A stretch of 64,000 bases of DNA from Pseudomonadales bacterium (GTDB taxonomy: Bacteria; Pseudomonadota; Gammaproteobacteria; Pseudomonadales; Ketobacteraceae): contig NZXG01000059.1 of NCBI GenBank assembly GCA_002701845.1, positions 124,001 through 188,000 of the forward strand, in the 5' to 3' direction. Under the pieces are notes generated by a model. That model did no database searches. It saw nothing but the letters and a program-made list of their open reading frames with translations, and had not been told where the DNA came from. Each line of letters starts with the position of its first letter. The stretch's first letter is position 1. The translations under genes were made by a program, and so were the position numbers. Shown here piece after piece: positions 30,587-40,887 of this stretch.

Positions 30587-31503
30587 CCCAGCCCCAGCCC
30601 TTGCGGGCGGCCGTGATCCAACAGGCCGCCTGGTCCGACAAGGAACGCAGTCTGGCGGAGAGCGAACGCCTGGTGGCGGCCGCCGCCAGTGAAGGGAAAG
30701 CCGATCTGGTGCTGCTGCAGGAGCTGCACTGTACCCATTATTTCTGCCAGACCGAGGACACCGCGGTGTTCGATCTGGCGGAGCCCCTGGACGGCCCCAG
30801 CGGTCGCCGCCTCAGTGAATTGGCCGCCCGTCACCGGATCGTCCTGGTGGGATCCCTGTTCGAAAAGCGCGCCCCCGGAGTGTTTCACAATACCGCCGTG
30901 GTGTATGACCGGGACGGCAGTTTCTGTGGCAGTTATCGCAAAATGCACATCCCCGATGACCCGGGTTTCTATGAAAAGTTTTACTTTACCCCCGGGGACG
31001 GCGAAACCCTGAACGGAGCCAGTGGCTTTAGCCCCATCGCCACCAGTGTGGGTCGGCTGGGGGTGCTGGTGTGCTGGGACCAGTGGTACCCGGAAGCGGC
31101 GCGGTTGATGGCCATGGCCGGCGCCGATGTATTGCTGTATCCCACCGCCATCGGCTGGGACCCTCAGGACAGCGCAGCGGAACAGCGGCGGCAGCTGGAC
31201 GCCTGGCAATTGATTCAGCGCTCCCACGCCGTTGCCAACCATTTGCCGGTGCTGGTGGCCAACCGGGTGGGTCATGAAGCCGATCCCAGCGGTGCCAGCG
31301 GCGGTATCCAGTTCTGGGGTAACAGCTTTATAGCCGGGCCCCAGGGTGAACTGCTGACTCAGGGGGACGCCGAGGCCTCCGGTTACCGGGTGGCGGAGCT
31401 GGAACCGGCCCGGACCGAATATCTGCGCCGCCTCTGGCCCTATTTCCGGGATCGCCGGGTGGATGCCTATCAGGGCCTCACCCGGCGCTTTCTCACTCCC
31501 TGA
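30583..31503 (+). CDS. aguB: N-carbamoylputrescine amidase
   Basis: A nitrilase-superfamily amidohydrolase of 306 residues that should convert N-carbamoylputrescine to putrescine, CO2 and ammonia. The catalytic triad is visible as Glu47 (LLQELHC), Lys120 (YRKMHIP) and Cys164 (LVCWDQWYPE); these flanking residues and PDDPGFYEKFYF are typical of AguB. It is coupled to aguA by overlapping stop and start codons. Together they form the two-step agmatine-to-putrescine route. Confidence 0.94.
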   Translation: MTQPQPLRAAVIQQAAWSDKERSLAESERLVAAAASEGKADLVLLQELHCTHYFCQTEDTAVFDLAEPLDGPSGRRLSELAARHRIVLVGSLFEKRAPGVFHNTAVVYDRDGSFCGSYRKMHIPDDPGFYEKFYFTPGDGETLNGASGFSPIATSVGRLGVLVCWDQWYPEAARLMAMAGADVLLYPTAIGWDPQDSAAEQRRQLDAWQLIQRSHAVANHLPVLVANRVGHEADPSGASGGIQFWGNSFIAGPQGELLTQGDAEASGYRVAELEPARTEYLRRLWPYFRDRRVDAYQGLTRRFLTP

Positions 31504-31510
31504 GGCCGCC

Positions 31511-32239
31511 ATGTTGCTGGTGGGCCATCGCGGCGCCCGGGGGGAGGCCCCGGAAAACACTCTGGGTGGGTTCGCCCACCTGCGGCAACTGGGCATTCAT
31601 CACGTGGAGTTGGATGTACGCCTGTCCGCCGACGATGCGCTGGTGGTGCTGCACGATACCAGCGTCAATCGCACCACCGCCCATAACGGCCCGGTGAGCG
31701 GATACACCGCCGCGCAACTGGCGCAGATGAATGCCGCTCTGGTTTTTCCACCCTGGCCCAGGGTGGAACCCATCCCCCGCCTGGAAACCGTGGTGGCGGA
31801 ATGGCCCCAACTGAAAAGCATTCAGTTTGAAGTAAAATCCGCCAGCCAGCAGACCCTGCGCCGCATTGCCCAACTGCTCACGGACCTGATTCAGCGTTAC
31901 GCGCTGGGGCCACGCGCCATCATTACCTCCTCCGATCAGGCCATGCTGGCGATTATGCAGCGGCGGGCGCCCCAGGTGCAGCGGGGCTTCGTGGCGGAAC
32001 GTTTTACCCGGGGGCCATTGGAGGTATGCCTGAGCCACCATTGTCGGTTCCTGGTGGTCAACTATCACCGCTGCAACCCCACGCTGGTGGCCCGGGCCCA
32101 GGCCCTGGGACTGAAAGTGTCCGCCTGGACCGTCAACGACATCAACGCCGCCCGCCGCCTGCAGCAATGGGGGGTGGACAGTCTGATCACCGATGCCCCC
32201 AGCTTATTACTGAAGCATCTGCATGTGGCGCCGGAGTAA
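31511..32239 (+). CDS. Glycerophosphodiester phosphodiesterase
   Basis: The 242-residue TIM-barrel protein hydrolyses glycerophosphodiesters to glycerol-3-phosphate and an alcohol, recycling phospholipid head groups. His6-Arg7 (GHRGARGEAPENT), Glu33 and Asp35 (VELDVRLS) and His48 (VLHD) are the known catalytic and metal residues. There is no signal peptide, so it is the cytoplasmic UgpQ-like form. I use the ATG at 31511, seven bases after the aguB stop; its 3' end overlaps the next gene by 17 bases, so an operon from aguA is likely. Confidence 0.93.
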   Translation: MLLVGHRGARGEAPENTLGGFAHLRQLGIHHVELDVRLSADDALVVLHDTSVNRTTAHNGPVSGYTAAQLAQMNAALVFPPWPRVEPIPRLETVVAEWPQLKSIQFEVKSASQQTLRRIAQLLTDLIQRYALGPRAIITSSDQAMLAIMQRRAPQVQRGFVAERFTRGPLEVCLSHHCRFLVVNYHRCNPTLVARAQALGLKVSAWTVNDINAARRLQQWGVDSLITDAPSLLLKHLHVAPE

Positions 32240-33311
32240 CCTGGGCAAAACCCTGGCGCTGCCGCTGGCCCTGATGCTGGCCCTGATGCTGGCCGGCTGT
32301 GATCTGCCTTACTACTGGCAGGCGATCCATGGCCACTGGGATTTGATGCAGCGGCGGCAACCGATTCAGGACCTGCTGCAGGATCAACAGACCCCTGCCG
32401 CCACCCGGCAGCAACTGCAGTATTTGCTGCGGGTCCGTGAGTTTGCCCTGCAGCAACTGCCGCTGGAAAACAACGGCAGCTATATGGACTACGTCATCCT
32501 GGACCGGCCCTACGTGACCTGGAATGTATTTGCCACGCCGGAATTGTCCATGACCAACCATACCTGGTGTTATCCCATCGCCGGCTGTGTCAGTTATCGC
32601 GGCTATTTCGAGGAGGCCGCCGCCAGGGAGTATGCCCAACGCTGGCGGAACAAGGGCTTTGACACCTATGTGGGTGGCGCCGGCGCTTACAGTACCCTGG
32701 GCTGGTTTGACGACCCTGTACTCAGCAGCTTTCTGCAACGGGGGCCAATGAGCCTGGCCTCGCTGCTGTTTCACGAACTGAGCCATCAGGTGCTCTATGT
32801 ACCGGACGACACCCTGTTCAATGAAAGCTTCGCCAGTGCCATGGAACAGATTCTGCTGCAACGCTGGGTGGAGCAGGCGGATCTGCAGGCGGAATATGAG
32901 AGCTACGCCCTGCAACAGCAACGCCAGGCCGAGTTCACTGCCTTTGTACTGCGCCACAAGGACCTGCGCCAGGCCTTGTTCGACTCGGAATTGCCGGCGG
33001 CGGAACAACGCCGGCGAAAACAACAGTTGATCAACGCCATGCGGGCGGACTACGAACAGTTGAAACGGCAGTGGAAGGGTTATTCCGGCTACGATCGCTG
33101 GATGGCCGGTGAACTTAACAATGCCCAGCTTTCCACCGTGGCCACCTACAATGAGCTGGAGCCGGGCTTTGCCGCAATGTACCGCCAGAACGGCAACGAT
33201 CTGGGCCGGTTTCTGGATCAATGCCGGCAGCTGGCCGGGCTTGACAGGGATCAGCGTCACCACCGCCTAAAACAGTTCACATCCCCGCAGATGGACTATA
33301 CTCAGAATTAA
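32223..33311 (+). CDS. Putative lipoprotein aminopeptidase (COG4324-type)
   Basis: The 362-residue protein has a lipoprotein signal with lipobox LAGC (Cys26) and a zinc-protease motif HELSH at 184-188, followed by NESFASAMEQ that likely gives the third ligand. The rest is helical and charged. It matches the predicted aminopeptidase family COG4324, whose substrates are not known. The Asp after the lipid-bearing Cys could act as a Lol-avoidance signal keeping it in the inner membrane. It overlaps the phosphodiesterase gene. Confidence 0.82.
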   Translation: MWRRSNLGKTLALPLALMLALMLAGCDLPYYWQAIHGHWDLMQRRQPIQDLLQDQQTPAATRQQLQYLLRVREFALQQLPLENNGSYMDYVILDRPYVTWNVFATPELSMTNHTWCYPIAGCVSYRGYFEEAAAREYAQRWRNKGFDTYVGGAGAYSTLGWFDDPVLSSFLQRGPMSLASLLFHELSHQVLYVPDDTLFNESFASAMEQILLQRWVEQADLQAEYESYALQQQRQAEFTAFVLRHKDLRQALFDSELPAAEQRRRKQQLINAMRADYEQLKRQWKGYSGYDRWMAGELNNAQLSTVATYNELEPGFAAMYRQNGNDLGRFLDQCRQLAGLDRDQRHHRLKQFTSPQMDYTQN

Positions 33312-33334
33312 TTCTGATTTCAGGGCGCTTCATT

Positions 33335-34264
33335 GTGGGCATGGCACAACAGGCAAAACACTGCAACGATCCATTCACGGAGCTGGATAATCTGATTCCC
33401 GTGTTGTCGGATCTCTATACCGCTGTGAAGTCCAGGCATCAGAAAGCCTCCAGTATGCTGGAACAACTGATCCACTCGCTGGAGCGCATCACCGATGCCA
33501 ACCCGGACGGCGCCCTGGCCGCCATTCATCTGTCGCGGCAGACGTCCCCTCTGAAACAACCGATCTATTGCGCGGTGATTGCCCAGCTGTTTGCCCGTCA
33601 GACTCACATGGAAGGCAGTCGGCAACAGGCGTTAATGCAGGCAGTGCTGTTCTGCAACATGACCTTTTATGAATTTCAGGTACTGCTGAACCGGATGGAT
33701 GGCAAACTCACCGACGCCCAACGGGCGAAACTGGAAAAGCATCCGCTGCAGAGTGCGCAGATTATGGAGGCCGCGGGGTTCCGCGATCCACAGATGATCA
33801 AGGCCATCCGCCAACACCACGAACGGCCGGACGGCAGTGGTTATCCCAACCGCCTGCCGGGGGCGGATATCTCCGATCTGGCGCTGGTGGTCTCCATGTG
33901 CGAGGTCTATACCGCTCGCATTGACAACCGGGTGTACCGTAAGCCGGTATTGGCCCGGGATGCCCTGGCGCAGTTCCAAAGTGAAGCCGATGAGCGGATC
34001 AAAAACCTGTTGTTGAATTTCGCCAAATCCATCGGCCTGTACCCCCCGGGCACCTGGGTGCGCCTGGCCAGTAGTGAAACCGCCATTGTGGTGAGCCGGC
34101 AGTCCAACAGCCCGGTGCCGGTGGTGCGGGCTTTGTTTGACAGCAATGGCATGCCTTACATGGGGCCAGTGGCCCGGGACGCCCGGGATGCCGCCTTCAA
34201 GGTCACTGCCGCCACCTTCCCGCCGTCACGGCCTTCCGTGGACCTGCCGGCACTGTTCGAATAG
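33335..34264 (+). CDS. HD-GYP-like domain protein with altered catalytic residues
   Basis: The 309-residue protein has the second half of an HD-GYP domain, with RQHHERPDGSGYP, and CEVYTARIDNRVYRKP, and a C-terminal extension of about 80 residues. HD-GYP enzymes degrade c-di-GMP. The place of the LLHDIGK motif reads LFCNMTF, so the His-Asp pair is missing, and the ADVYDA aspartate is replaced. It may bind but not hydrolyse the nucleotide. The start is a GTG at 33335 with an AGGG site; an ATG two codons later is an alternative. Confidence 0.78.
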   Translation: MGMAQQAKHCNDPFTELDNLIPVLSDLYTAVKSRHQKASSMLEQLIHSLERITDANPDGALAAIHLSRQTSPLKQPIYCAVIAQLFARQTHMEGSRQQALMQAVLFCNMTFYEFQVLLNRMDGKLTDAQRAKLEKHPLQSAQIMEAAGFRDPQMIKAIRQHHERPDGSGYPNRLPGADISDLALVVSMCEVYTARIDNRVYRKPVLARDALAQFQSEADERIKNLLLNFAKSIGLYPPGTWVRLASSETAIVVSRQSNSPVPVVRALFDSNGMPYMGPVARDARDAAFKVTAATFPPSRPSVDLPALFE

Positions 34265-34275
34265 CCCCCTCATCC

Positions 34276-34662
34276 TCATACCCGTTCACTGGGGGGCAAC
34301 AACAAGCGCCGCAAGCGCCCCCGCAATACCCAGTAACAGCCAATAGCCAGAGCATCCACCGCCAGATCCAACAGGGAGAAATCCCGGTGCGGCAGCCGGC
34401 TTTGCACCAGTTCAATCGCCGCGCCATAGGCCAGCAGCAGCCAGAGCTTGGAAAGCAGAAAGCGATGGTTGGGAAAGCCCCGGTCCAGGCAATAGGCCAG
34501 CACGAAGAACGCGGCAAAATGGTTGACCTTGTCCCCCAACACAGCGGGCACCCGGAGCGGGGCCCCGGTCACCGCCAGCCAGCTGATCACCAGCAGGTTG
34601 ACCAATAAGGCCAGCCGGAACAGCCAGGTAATCTGATGGGCTGTCAGTGGCAGGAAGAACAT
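34276..34662 (-). CDS. VanZ-like membrane protein
   Basis: The 128-residue protein has four hydrophobic segments and the VanZ family pattern: DKVNHFAAFFVLAY followed by ELVQSRLPHRDFSLLDLAVDALA. VanZ gives low-level teicoplanin resistance in enterococci, but most proteobacterial members have no known role. The ATG directly abuts the sthA stop with no gap, so it is probably cotranscribed with sthA. Confidence 0.82.
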   Translation of the reverse strand: MFFLPLTAHQITWLFRLALLVNLLVISWLAVTGAPLRVPAVLGDKVNHFAAFFVLAYCLDRGFPNHRFLLSKLWLLLAYGAAIELVQSRLPHRDFSLLDLAVDALAIGCYWVLRGRLRRLLLPPSERV

Positions 34663-36060
34663 TCAGAGACTTCTCACCCGATGCAGACCGTTGAGGGCGG
34701 CCACCCGGTAGGCCTCGGCCATGGTGGGATAATTGAAGGTGGTATTCACAAAGTACTCGATGCTATTGGCGGACCCCGGCTGATTCATAATGGCCTGACC
34801 GATATGAATGATTTCAGAAGCCTGATCACCAAAGCAGTGTATTCCCAGAATCTGCAGGGTTTCGCGGTGAAACAAGAGTTTCAGCATACCAACAGTTTCG
34901 CCGGTAATCTGGGCACGGGCCACAGTTTTAAATGCGGCCTGCCCCACCTCGTAGGGTATCCTCTCCCGGGTCAGCTCCTGCTCCGAGCGCCCCAGCGAGC
35001 TGATTTCCGGAATGGTGTAGATGCCGGTGGGCACGTCCTCCACCAGATAAAAATCCTCCAGTTCCGCCACCCCGGCCCCGGTGGAGCGTCCCTGGTCGTA
35101 GGCGGCACTGGCCAGACTGGGCCAGCCGATCACATCGCCGGCGGCAAAAATGTAAGGCACCGGGGTTTGATATCGGTCATTCACCTCCAACTGGCCGCGA
35201 TGGTTGGCCACCAGCCCCACCGCATCCAGGTTCAACTGGTCGGTGTTGCCGGTGCGGCCGTTACACCACAGAAACGCATCCCCCCGCACCACTTTGCCGG
35301 ACTTGAGCTTCACAACCACATCGTGTTGCCGGCACACCACTTCCTCGTATTCCTCGCCGTTGCGAATCAGTACGCCGATATCCCGCAAATGGTAACTGAG
35401 GGCGTCGGAGATTTCGTGATCCAGAAAGTCCAGCAGCCGGTCCCGGGTGTTGATCAATTCCACCCGGGCTCCCAGGCCGCAAAAGATCGAGGCATACTCA
35501 CAGCCGATAACCCCGGCGCCATAGATCACAATCTTACGGGGCGTGTCCTGCAACCGGAGAATGGTATCGCTGTCGTATACCCGGGGATTCTGAAAGTCCA
35601 CATCGTTGGGCTGGTAGGGCCGGGACCCGGTGGCCACCACAAACTTGTCGGCAATCAGGGTTTCAATGGAGCCATCGGCTTTGACCACTTCCAGCGTGTG
35701 AGCATCACTGAAGCGGGCCCGGCCACTGTAAACCCGGACATTGTTACGGGCATAAAATGTGGTGCGCAGCTTCACCTGCTTGGCGATCACCGTTTCCGCC
35801 CGGCTTACCACCTTGGCAAACGAAAACGTGCGGGGTTCGCCGATGTCCCGGAACAGGCTGTCGGTATTGAAAGTAATGATCTGCTTCACTGCATGCCGCA
35901 GGGCTTTGGAGGGAATGGTGCCCAGGTGCGCGCAGTTACCCCCCACCACCGGCTTGTCGTCCACCATAGCCACCTGCAAACCACTCTTGCTGGTGCGCAT
36001 GGCAGCGCCCTCGCCGGCCGGCCCGGCCCCAATCACTACAACATTGTATTGCGTCGGCAT
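34663..36060 (-). CDS. sthA: Soluble pyridine nucleotide transhydrogenase
   Basis: SthA is a cytoplasmic FAD enzyme that transfers hydride between NADPH and NAD+, relieving excess NADPH. The 465-residue protein has the FAD motif [10 protein letters not shown] (11-20), [16 protein letters not shown] for the pyridine nucleotide, and the C-terminal dimerisation domain. Where disulfide reductases have a CxxxxC pair, only Cys43 remains and Thr48 takes the second place ([10 protein letters not shown]), which distinguishes SthA. It lies downstream of the nqr terminator. Confidence 0.95.
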   Translation of the reverse strand: MPTQYNVVVIGAGPAGEGAAMRTSKSGLQVAMVDDKPVVGGNCAHLGTIPSKALRHAVKQIITFNTDSLFRDIGEPRTFSFAKVVSRAETVIAKQVKLRTTFYARNNVRVYSGRARFSDAHTLEVVKADGSIETLIADKFVVATGSRPYQPNDVDFQNPRVYDSDTILRLQDTPRKIVIYGAGVIGCEYASIFCGLGARVELINTRDRLLDFLDHEISDALSYHLRDIGVLIRNGEEYEEVVCRQHDVVVKLKSGKVVRGDAFLWCNGRTGNTDQLNLDAVGLVANHRGQLEVNDRYQTPVPYIFAAGDVIGWPSLASAAYDQGRSTGAGVAELEDFYLVEDVPTGIYTIPEISSLGRSEQELTRERIPYEVGQAAFKTVARAQITGETVGMLKLLFHRETLQILGIHCFGDQASEIIHIGQAIMNQPGSANSIEYFVNTTFNYPTMAEAYRVAALNGLHRVRSL

Positions 36061-36120
36061 GGTGAGTGCGCCTGCCCTTATTCAATAACAGCCAGATATC
36101 CTGTTCGTATTTGAGTATAG

Positions 36121-36164
36121 AAAAAGAAAAGCCCCGGAGGAACGGGAAAACGTTGCTGCGGGGC
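36121..36164 (-). terminator. Terminator at the end of the nqr operon
   Basis: On the minus strand GCCCCG pairs with CGGGGC, with an inner AACG/CGTT pairing around TTTTCC, and TTTTCTTTTT follows. It lies 25 bases past the nqrM stop and 60 bases before sthA, separating the two transcription units. Confidence 0.82.
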
Positions 36165-36188
36165 CGGGTTGGGAATCAGGGACAGGAA

Positions 36189-36416
36189 TCAGCGCTTGCT
36201 GGCGTCGTACGCCAGGCCGGGGTCAGCCTTGCCGGATCTTTGGTTATCTTCACATTTCTCCAGGCTGCCACCGCAAATCTCACATTCCCCGTCCAGACCG
36301 ATGTTGTTCAGGCCGCCACAGGAGCCTTTGATGGGTGCTTTGCCAAAAAGCACGCCCACCGCCATAGCAGCGATTATCAATGAAAAAAATACCAATGCGG
36401 CAAAAAACGTTGCCAT
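36189..36416 (-). CDS. nqrM: NQR maturation factor NqrM
   Basis: A 75-residue protein with one N-terminal membrane helix (about 5-24) and four cysteines, Cys33, 45, 48 and 55, in SCGG and CEICGG motifs. This is NqrM (DUF539), reported to be needed for assembly of Na+-NQR, probably by delivering iron to the NqrD-NqrE site. An AGGAGA site precedes the ATG. It is the last gene of the nqr operon, 73 bases after apbE. Confidence 0.93.
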   Translation of the reverse strand: MATFFAALVFFSLIIAAMAVGVLFGKAPIKGSCGGLNNIGLDGECEICGGSLEKCEDNQRSGKADPGLAYDASKR

Positions 36417-36489
36417 AGCAGTCTCCTGATGAGAATGTCATTTAATTTTACACCTATCCGCCAGTGCTTCCAAATGACAGCCGCCGGTG

Positions 36490-37512
36490 CTATTCCAAAA
36501 AAGGCCGAAAGCCGCTGCTGTGCATGGATTCAAACCCAGCGTCGGTTTTGAGGATCATATAAACCGCCAGATTCTGGGATTCCGCCAGCGCCATGCCCTG
36601 CTCCGGCCCCAGCACCATCAGCGCCGTGGCCCAGGCATCCGCCGCCATGCAACTGGGCATGATCACCGACACCGAAGCCAAACGGTGGCGGATGGGGCGA
36701 CCATCCCGGGGATCAATGGTATGGGAATAACGTTGGCCGTCGGCCTCGAAGTAATTGCGATAATCCCCGGAGGTGGCCATGGCGGCATTGGCCAGCGGGA
36801 TCACCTGATGAATCTGACGAAACTGAGTAACCGGCTCCTCCACCGCCAGCCGCCAGGGCTGATCCGGCCCTTTGCTGTTGCCGGCCCGGATTTCGCCGCC
36901 TACCTCCACCAGATATTGGCGTATCCCCAGGCCCTCCAGAGCCAGCGCCACCTGATCCACCGCGAACCCCTTGGCAATGGCGGAAAGATCCAGATACAGA
37001 TCCGTTTCCTTAACCACCTCGCGATCGTCCACGTGCAACTCCAGGCGGTCGGAGCCCACCCGCTTCCAGGCGGCACGCATGGCGGCATCGTCAGGCACCT
37101 CCCGGGGACGCCCTTCGGGCCCGAAGCCCCACAGGTTCACCAGCGGCCCGATACTGATATCAAAGGCCCCCTGACTGAGGCGCCAGATTTCCAGGGCTTT
37201 GCTGAGCACGGTAAAGGTTTCCCGGGATACGGCGAAAGGCTCCGCCACCGGCGCTGCGTTTAGGCGGGAAAGTTCCGAGTCCGGCCGGTAGGTGGACATC
37301 TTTTGGTTCACATTGTCCAGCTCCCCCTGGATGACATCCGCCACCTGCCGGGGGGAAACCGGCTCCGGCAGGTCCACCACTTTCACCGAGTACCAGGTAC
37401 CCATGGTCTGGCCGCTGAATTCCAGCAGATCCGGGGCTTCGGAACGGGAACAGCCCGTTAGCAACAGGCTGATAACCATCAGACTGATGATAACGGGCTG
37501 GTTTGTACGCAT
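36490..37512 (-). CDS. apbE: FAD:protein FMN transferase ApbE
   Basis: The 340-residue lipoprotein (LLTGC, Cys21) attaches FMN covalently to threonines of NqrB and NqrC. Its family marks are MGTWYSVK near residue 37, the GGEIRA strand, and HTIDPRDGRPI in the FAD site. It follows nqrF by 14 bases, and both target threonines are encoded upstream, so all parts of the flavinylation step are present in one operon. Confidence 0.95.
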   Translation of the reverse strand: MRTNQPVIISLMVISLLLTGCSRSEAPDLLEFSGQTMGTWYSVKVVDLPEPVSPRQVADVIQGELDNVNQKMSTYRPDSELSRLNAAPVAEPFAVSRETFTVLSKALEIWRLSQGAFDISIGPLVNLWGFGPEGRPREVPDDAAMRAAWKRVGSDRLELHVDDREVVKETDLYLDLSAIAKGFAVDQVALALEGLGIRQYLVEVGGEIRAGNSKGPDQPWRLAVEEPVTQFRQIHQVIPLANAAMATSGDYRNYFEADGQRYSHTIDPRDGRPIRHRLASVSVIMPSCMAADAWATALMVLGPEQGMALAESQNLAVYMILKTDAGFESMHSSGFRPFLE

Positions 37513-37526
37513 GAATCTAGCCCCGA

Positions 37527-38759
37527 TCAGCCGCCGAAGTCATCCAGGAAGATGTTGTCCCGTTCCACACCCAGGTCATCCAGCATCTTCAGTACCGCGG
37601 CGTTCATCATGGGAGGGCCACACATGTAGTACTCACAGTCTTCCGGGGCATCGTGATCCTTCAGATACTGATCATAGAGTACGTTGTGGATAAACCCGGT
37701 GAGGCCGGTCCAGTTGTCCTCCGGTTGCGGATCGGACAGCGCAATGTGCCACTCGAAATTGTCATTCTCGGCGGCCAGTTCATCGTAATCCTGCTTGTAG
37801 AACAGTTCCCGCAGGGAGCGGGCCCCATACCAGAAGGTAATCTTACGATGGGTTTTAAGCCGCTTGAGCTGATCAAAGATATGCGAGCGCATGGGCGCCA
37901 TCCCGGCACCACCGCCGATAAATACCATCTCGGTATCATTGTCGGTGGCAAAGAATTCACCAAAGGGTCCGTAGACAGTCACCTTATCACCGGGCTTCAG
38001 GCTGAACACCCAGGAGGACATCTGGCCTGGGGGAATGCCGTTGGAGCCCGGCGGCGGGGTGGCAATCCGGATATTGAACTTGAGGACACCGTATTCCTCC
38101 GGATAATTGGCCATGGAATAGGCGCGAATCACCGGCTCGTCCACCTTGGACTCCAGATCAAAGAAACCAAACCGCTCCCAGTCACCGCGGAACCGTTCCT
38201 CGATATCGAAATCCTTGAATTTCACATGGTAAGCCGGCGCCTCCAGTTGCACATAACCGCCGGCACGGAAGTTCACCACTTCACCCTCCGGCAGATCCAG
38301 CACCAGCTCTTTGATGAACGTGGCCACATTGTGATTGGAGCGCACCGTGGTTTCCCACTTCTTGACGCCGAAGAAGGCCTCGTCGAGTTCGATATCCATA
38401 TCCTGTTTCACGGATACCTGACAGGACAGTCGCCAGCCTTCTTTTACCTCCCGAGGGGTGAAATGAGTTTCCTCGGTGGGCAGAATATCGCCACCGCCCT
38501 CTTTCACGATCACCTTACACTGGGCACAGGTACCACCGCCTCCACAGGCGGAAGACACGAAAATACCCTTGTCCGCCAGGGTGTTCAGCAGTTTACCCCC
38601 GGCGGCCACGTCGATGCCTTTTTCCGGATCGTCGTTGATATCGATGTGAACATTACCACTGCTTACCAGTTGGGAACGGGCCATGAGAATCAGCACCACC
38701 AGCGCCAACACCACAACGGTGAACATGCCCACACCCAGAAAGATTGTTGTCTGATCCAT
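37527..38759 (-). CDS. nqrF: Na+-NQR subunit F
   Basis: NqrF is the NADH-oxidising subunit. The 410-residue protein has an N-terminal membrane helix (7-27), a [2Fe-2S] domain with Cys72, Cys78, Cys81 and Cys113, an FAD domain with RAYSMANYP, and an NADH domain with [12 protein letters not shown]. Length and order match Vibrio NqrF. A GGGAGAG site precedes the ATG. It takes electrons from NADH and passes them to the NqrD/E iron centre. Confidence 0.97.
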   Translation of the reverse strand: MDQTTIFLGVGMFTVVVLALVVLILMARSQLVSSGNVHIDINDDPEKGIDVAAGGKLLNTLADKGIFVSSACGGGGTCAQCKVIVKEGGGDILPTEETHFTPREVKEGWRLSCQVSVKQDMDIELDEAFFGVKKWETTVRSNHNVATFIKELVLDLPEGEVVNFRAGGYVQLEAPAYHVKFKDFDIEERFRGDWERFGFFDLESKVDEPVIRAYSMANYPEEYGVLKFNIRIATPPPGSNGIPPGQMSSWVFSLKPGDKVTVYGPFGEFFATDNDTEMVFIGGGAGMAPMRSHIFDQLKRLKTHRKITFWYGARSLRELFYKQDYDELAAENDNFEWHIALSDPQPEDNWTGLTGFIHNVLYDQYLKDHDAPEDCEYYMCGPPMMNAAVLKMLDDLGVERDNIFLDDFGG

Positions 38760-38780
38760 TACGCTGCTCTCCCCGTCTGC

Positions 38781-39392
38781 TTACAACTGAATACCAGAGA
38801 AAGACATAAAGCCCAGCGACATCAGGCCCACAGTGATAAAGGTGATGCCCAGACCCCGCAGGCCCGGCGGCACGTCACTGTATTTCATCTTTTCACGGAT
38901 ACCGGCCAGCACCACGATGGCCAGGGCCCAGCCGGCGCCGGAACCCACGCCGTACACCACACTCTCGCCAAAGGTGTAATCCCGCTCCGCCATAAACAAG
39001 GAACCACCCAGGATGGCGCAGTTCACCGTAATCAGGGGCAGAAACACCCCCAGGGCGTTGTACAGGGCGGGCACATACTTATCCAGAAACATTTCCAGGA
39101 TCTGCACCAGGGCGGCAATCACGCCGATAAAGCTCAACAGGCTGAGGAAGCTGAGATCCACCTCCCCCAATCCGGCCCAGGCCAGGGCCCCTTCTTTCAG
39201 CAGGCCGTTGAGGATCAGATTATTCACCGGCACCGTGATGGCCTGCACCACAATCACCGCAATCCCCAACCCCAGAGCGGTCTGTACCTTCTTGGACACC
39301 GCGATAAAAGTACACATACCCAGGAAGAAGGCCAGCGCCATATTCTCAACGAAAATGGCCTTCACCAGCAGGCTCAGATAATGTTCAAACAT
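38781..39392 (-). CDS. nqrE: Na+-NQR subunit E
   Basis: A 203-residue integral membrane protein with six predicted helices. Cys27 and Cys124 lie in the inverted-repeat helices and, with two cysteines of NqrD, are the expected ligands of the intramembrane iron-sulfur centre. A GGAGGAGAG site precedes the ATG. It lies between nqrD and nqrF with short gaps, as in all complete nqr operons. Confidence 0.97.
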   Translation of the reverse strand: MFEHYLSLLVKAIFVENMALAFFLGMCTFIAVSKKVQTALGLGIAVIVVQAITVPVNNLILNGLLKEGALAWAGLGEVDLSFLSLLSFIGVIAALVQILEMFLDKYVPALYNALGVFLPLITVNCAILGGSLFMAERDYTFGESVVYGVGSGAGWALAIVVLAGIREKMKYSDVPPGLRGLGITFITVGLMSLGFMSFSGIQL

Positions 39393-39407
39393 CGTGCTCT
39401 CCTCCGC

Positions 39408-40070
39408 TTAGTGGGCCAGGGCCTTGGATTGGGGCGCCAGGGTGAAATCGGGTTTCTCCACCTGCTCCGGTTTGGCCGATCGCAGCGCCCAGATCAGCAG
39501 TCCGATCAGGAAGAACGCGCTGGGGGGCAGCAACAGCAGACCGTTGGGCACGTACCAGCCGCCGTTGCTCACCGCCGGCAGAATCTCGATGCCGAACAGT
39601 TTTCCGGCGCCGAACAGCTCCCGTACCACACCCACGGCCAGCAGCACCGCGCTGTAACCCAGACCATTACCCACACCATCGAAAAAACTGGGGATGGGAG
39701 GATTCTTCATGGCGTAGGCTTCGGCGCGGCCCATCACGATACAGTTGGTGATGATCAGCCCCACGAACACTGACAGCTGCTTGCTGATGGCATAGGCATA
39801 GGCTTTAAGGAACTGATCCACCACAATAACCAGGGAAGCAATGATCGCCATCTGCACAATGATCCGAATACTGGACGGAATGTGCTTGCGAATACAGCTG
39901 ATAAAAAAGTTGGAAAACGCCACCACCGTGGTCAGGGCAATGCACATGGTGACGGTGGTGTTCAGATTGCTGGTCACCGCCAGTGCCGAGCAAATCCCCA
40001 GGATCTGCAATGCAATGGGGTTGTTGTCAAAGATAGGTCCAAACAGAACCTTTTTGGTTTCAGATGCCAT
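39408..40070 (-). CDS. nqrD: Na+-NQR subunit D
   Basis: A 220-residue membrane protein, homologous to NqrE, with six predicted helices. Cys27 (LGICSAL) and Cys110 (IITNCIVMG) are the conserved ligands of the shared iron centre. The frame is open upstream into nqrC, but the ATG at 40070, one base after the nqrC stop, gives the usual N-terminus. Confidence 0.96.
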   Translation of the reverse strand: MASETKKVLFGPIFDNNPIALQILGICSALAVTSNLNTTVTMCIALTTVVAFSNFFISCIRKHIPSSIRIIVQMAIIASLVIVVDQFLKAYAYAISKQLSVFVGLIITNCIVMGRAEAYAMKNPPIPSFFDGVGNGLGYSAVLLAVGVVRELFGAGKLFGIEILPAVSNGGWYVPNGLLLLPPSAFFLIGLLIWALRSAKPEQVEKPDFTLAPQSKALAH

Positions 40071-40071
40071 G

Positions 40072-40887
40072 CTACACCCCCTGCTCGCGTACTTTTTCCA
40101 GATATGGGCCGAAGCCGTTTTCACCCAACCAGAAGTGCAGTAGATTCTGCACCCCGTTGCTGGTGAGAGTGGCGCCACCCAGGGCGTCCACTTTGTGCTC
40201 GGCATTCGGGGTGGAAGGGTCCACGGAACCCTTCACCAGCCGAATGGAAACATCACCGTCTTCGTCATAGACCTTCTTGCCCGGCCAGAGTGCCTTCCAA
40301 TTGGGATTGTCCACTTCACCCCCCAATCCCGGCGTCTCCGCATGCTCGTAAAAGCCCAGGCCCACCACCGTGGTGGTATCGGTTTCAAGTGCCAGAAAGC
40401 CATACAGAGTGGACCAGAGGCCGTAGCCATGCACCGGCAGGATAATGGTTTCCACCTTACCCTGTTCATCCTTGGCCAGGTAGACCGTGGCGTACTTGGC
40501 CTGGCGCTTGATATTGGCAATATCCTCTTTGCCACTCAAAACCTCGTTTTTCTCCGGGGTTTTGGCCGCTTTGCGCTGATCGTAAGCCACCGGATTCTGC
40601 AGCGCCTCTTGCTGCCACTGCTCGGTAGCCTTTTCCGGCGTCAGGTACTCTCCAGTATCCAGATTTACCAGCTTCACTTCCAGGCGATTCTTAAAGATCT
40701 CCTGCACCGACTTTCCCGGTTCGAGCATATTGGCGGCCGCCAGAATATTGCGGTTTTTGTCCTGCAGTTTGTTCTGCACCTGCTGGCCTTTCAGCGCCAC
40801 TGCCGCGGTGGAAACCACAATCGAGCAAACGATACACAGCAGTGTCGCCACCAACAGGGTTTTCCCGGTTGAATCATTACTGGACAT
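40072..40887 (-). CDS. nqrC: Na+-NQR subunit C
   Basis: NqrC has one N-terminal membrane helix (about 9-31) and a periplasmic FMN-binding domain. The flavin-bearing threonine should be Thr240 in LGGATLTS; the family motif is SGATxT, so the first Ser is Gly here, which probably does not matter for Apb[10 protein letters not shown] and the GHGLW-like HGYGLWS are also typical. The 271-residue length is normal. It overlaps the end of nqrB. Confidence 0.95.
   Translation of the reverse strand: MSSNDSTGKTLLVATLLCIVCSIVVSTAAVALKGQQVQNKLQDKNRNILAAANMLEPGKSVQEIFKNRLEVKLVNLDTGEYLTPEKATEQWQQEALQNPVAYDQRKAAKTPEKNEVLSGKEDIANIKRQAKYATVYLAKDEQGKVETIILPVHGYGLWSTLYGFLALETDTTTVVGLGFYEHAETPGLGGEVDNPNWKALWPGKKVYDEDGDVSIRLVKGSVDPSTPNAEHKVDALGGATLTSNGVQNLLHFWLGENGFGPYLEKVREQGV

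Noticed and set aside
34636-36114. 492-codon open frame on the plus strand opposite sthA
   Set aside because: No domain or start site; sthA is certain on the other strand.
37653-39773. 706-codon open frame on the plus strand opposite nqrF, nqrE and nqrD
   Set aside because: His/Gln-rich translation without domains, opposite three well-identified genes; typical shadow of GC-rich coding DNA.
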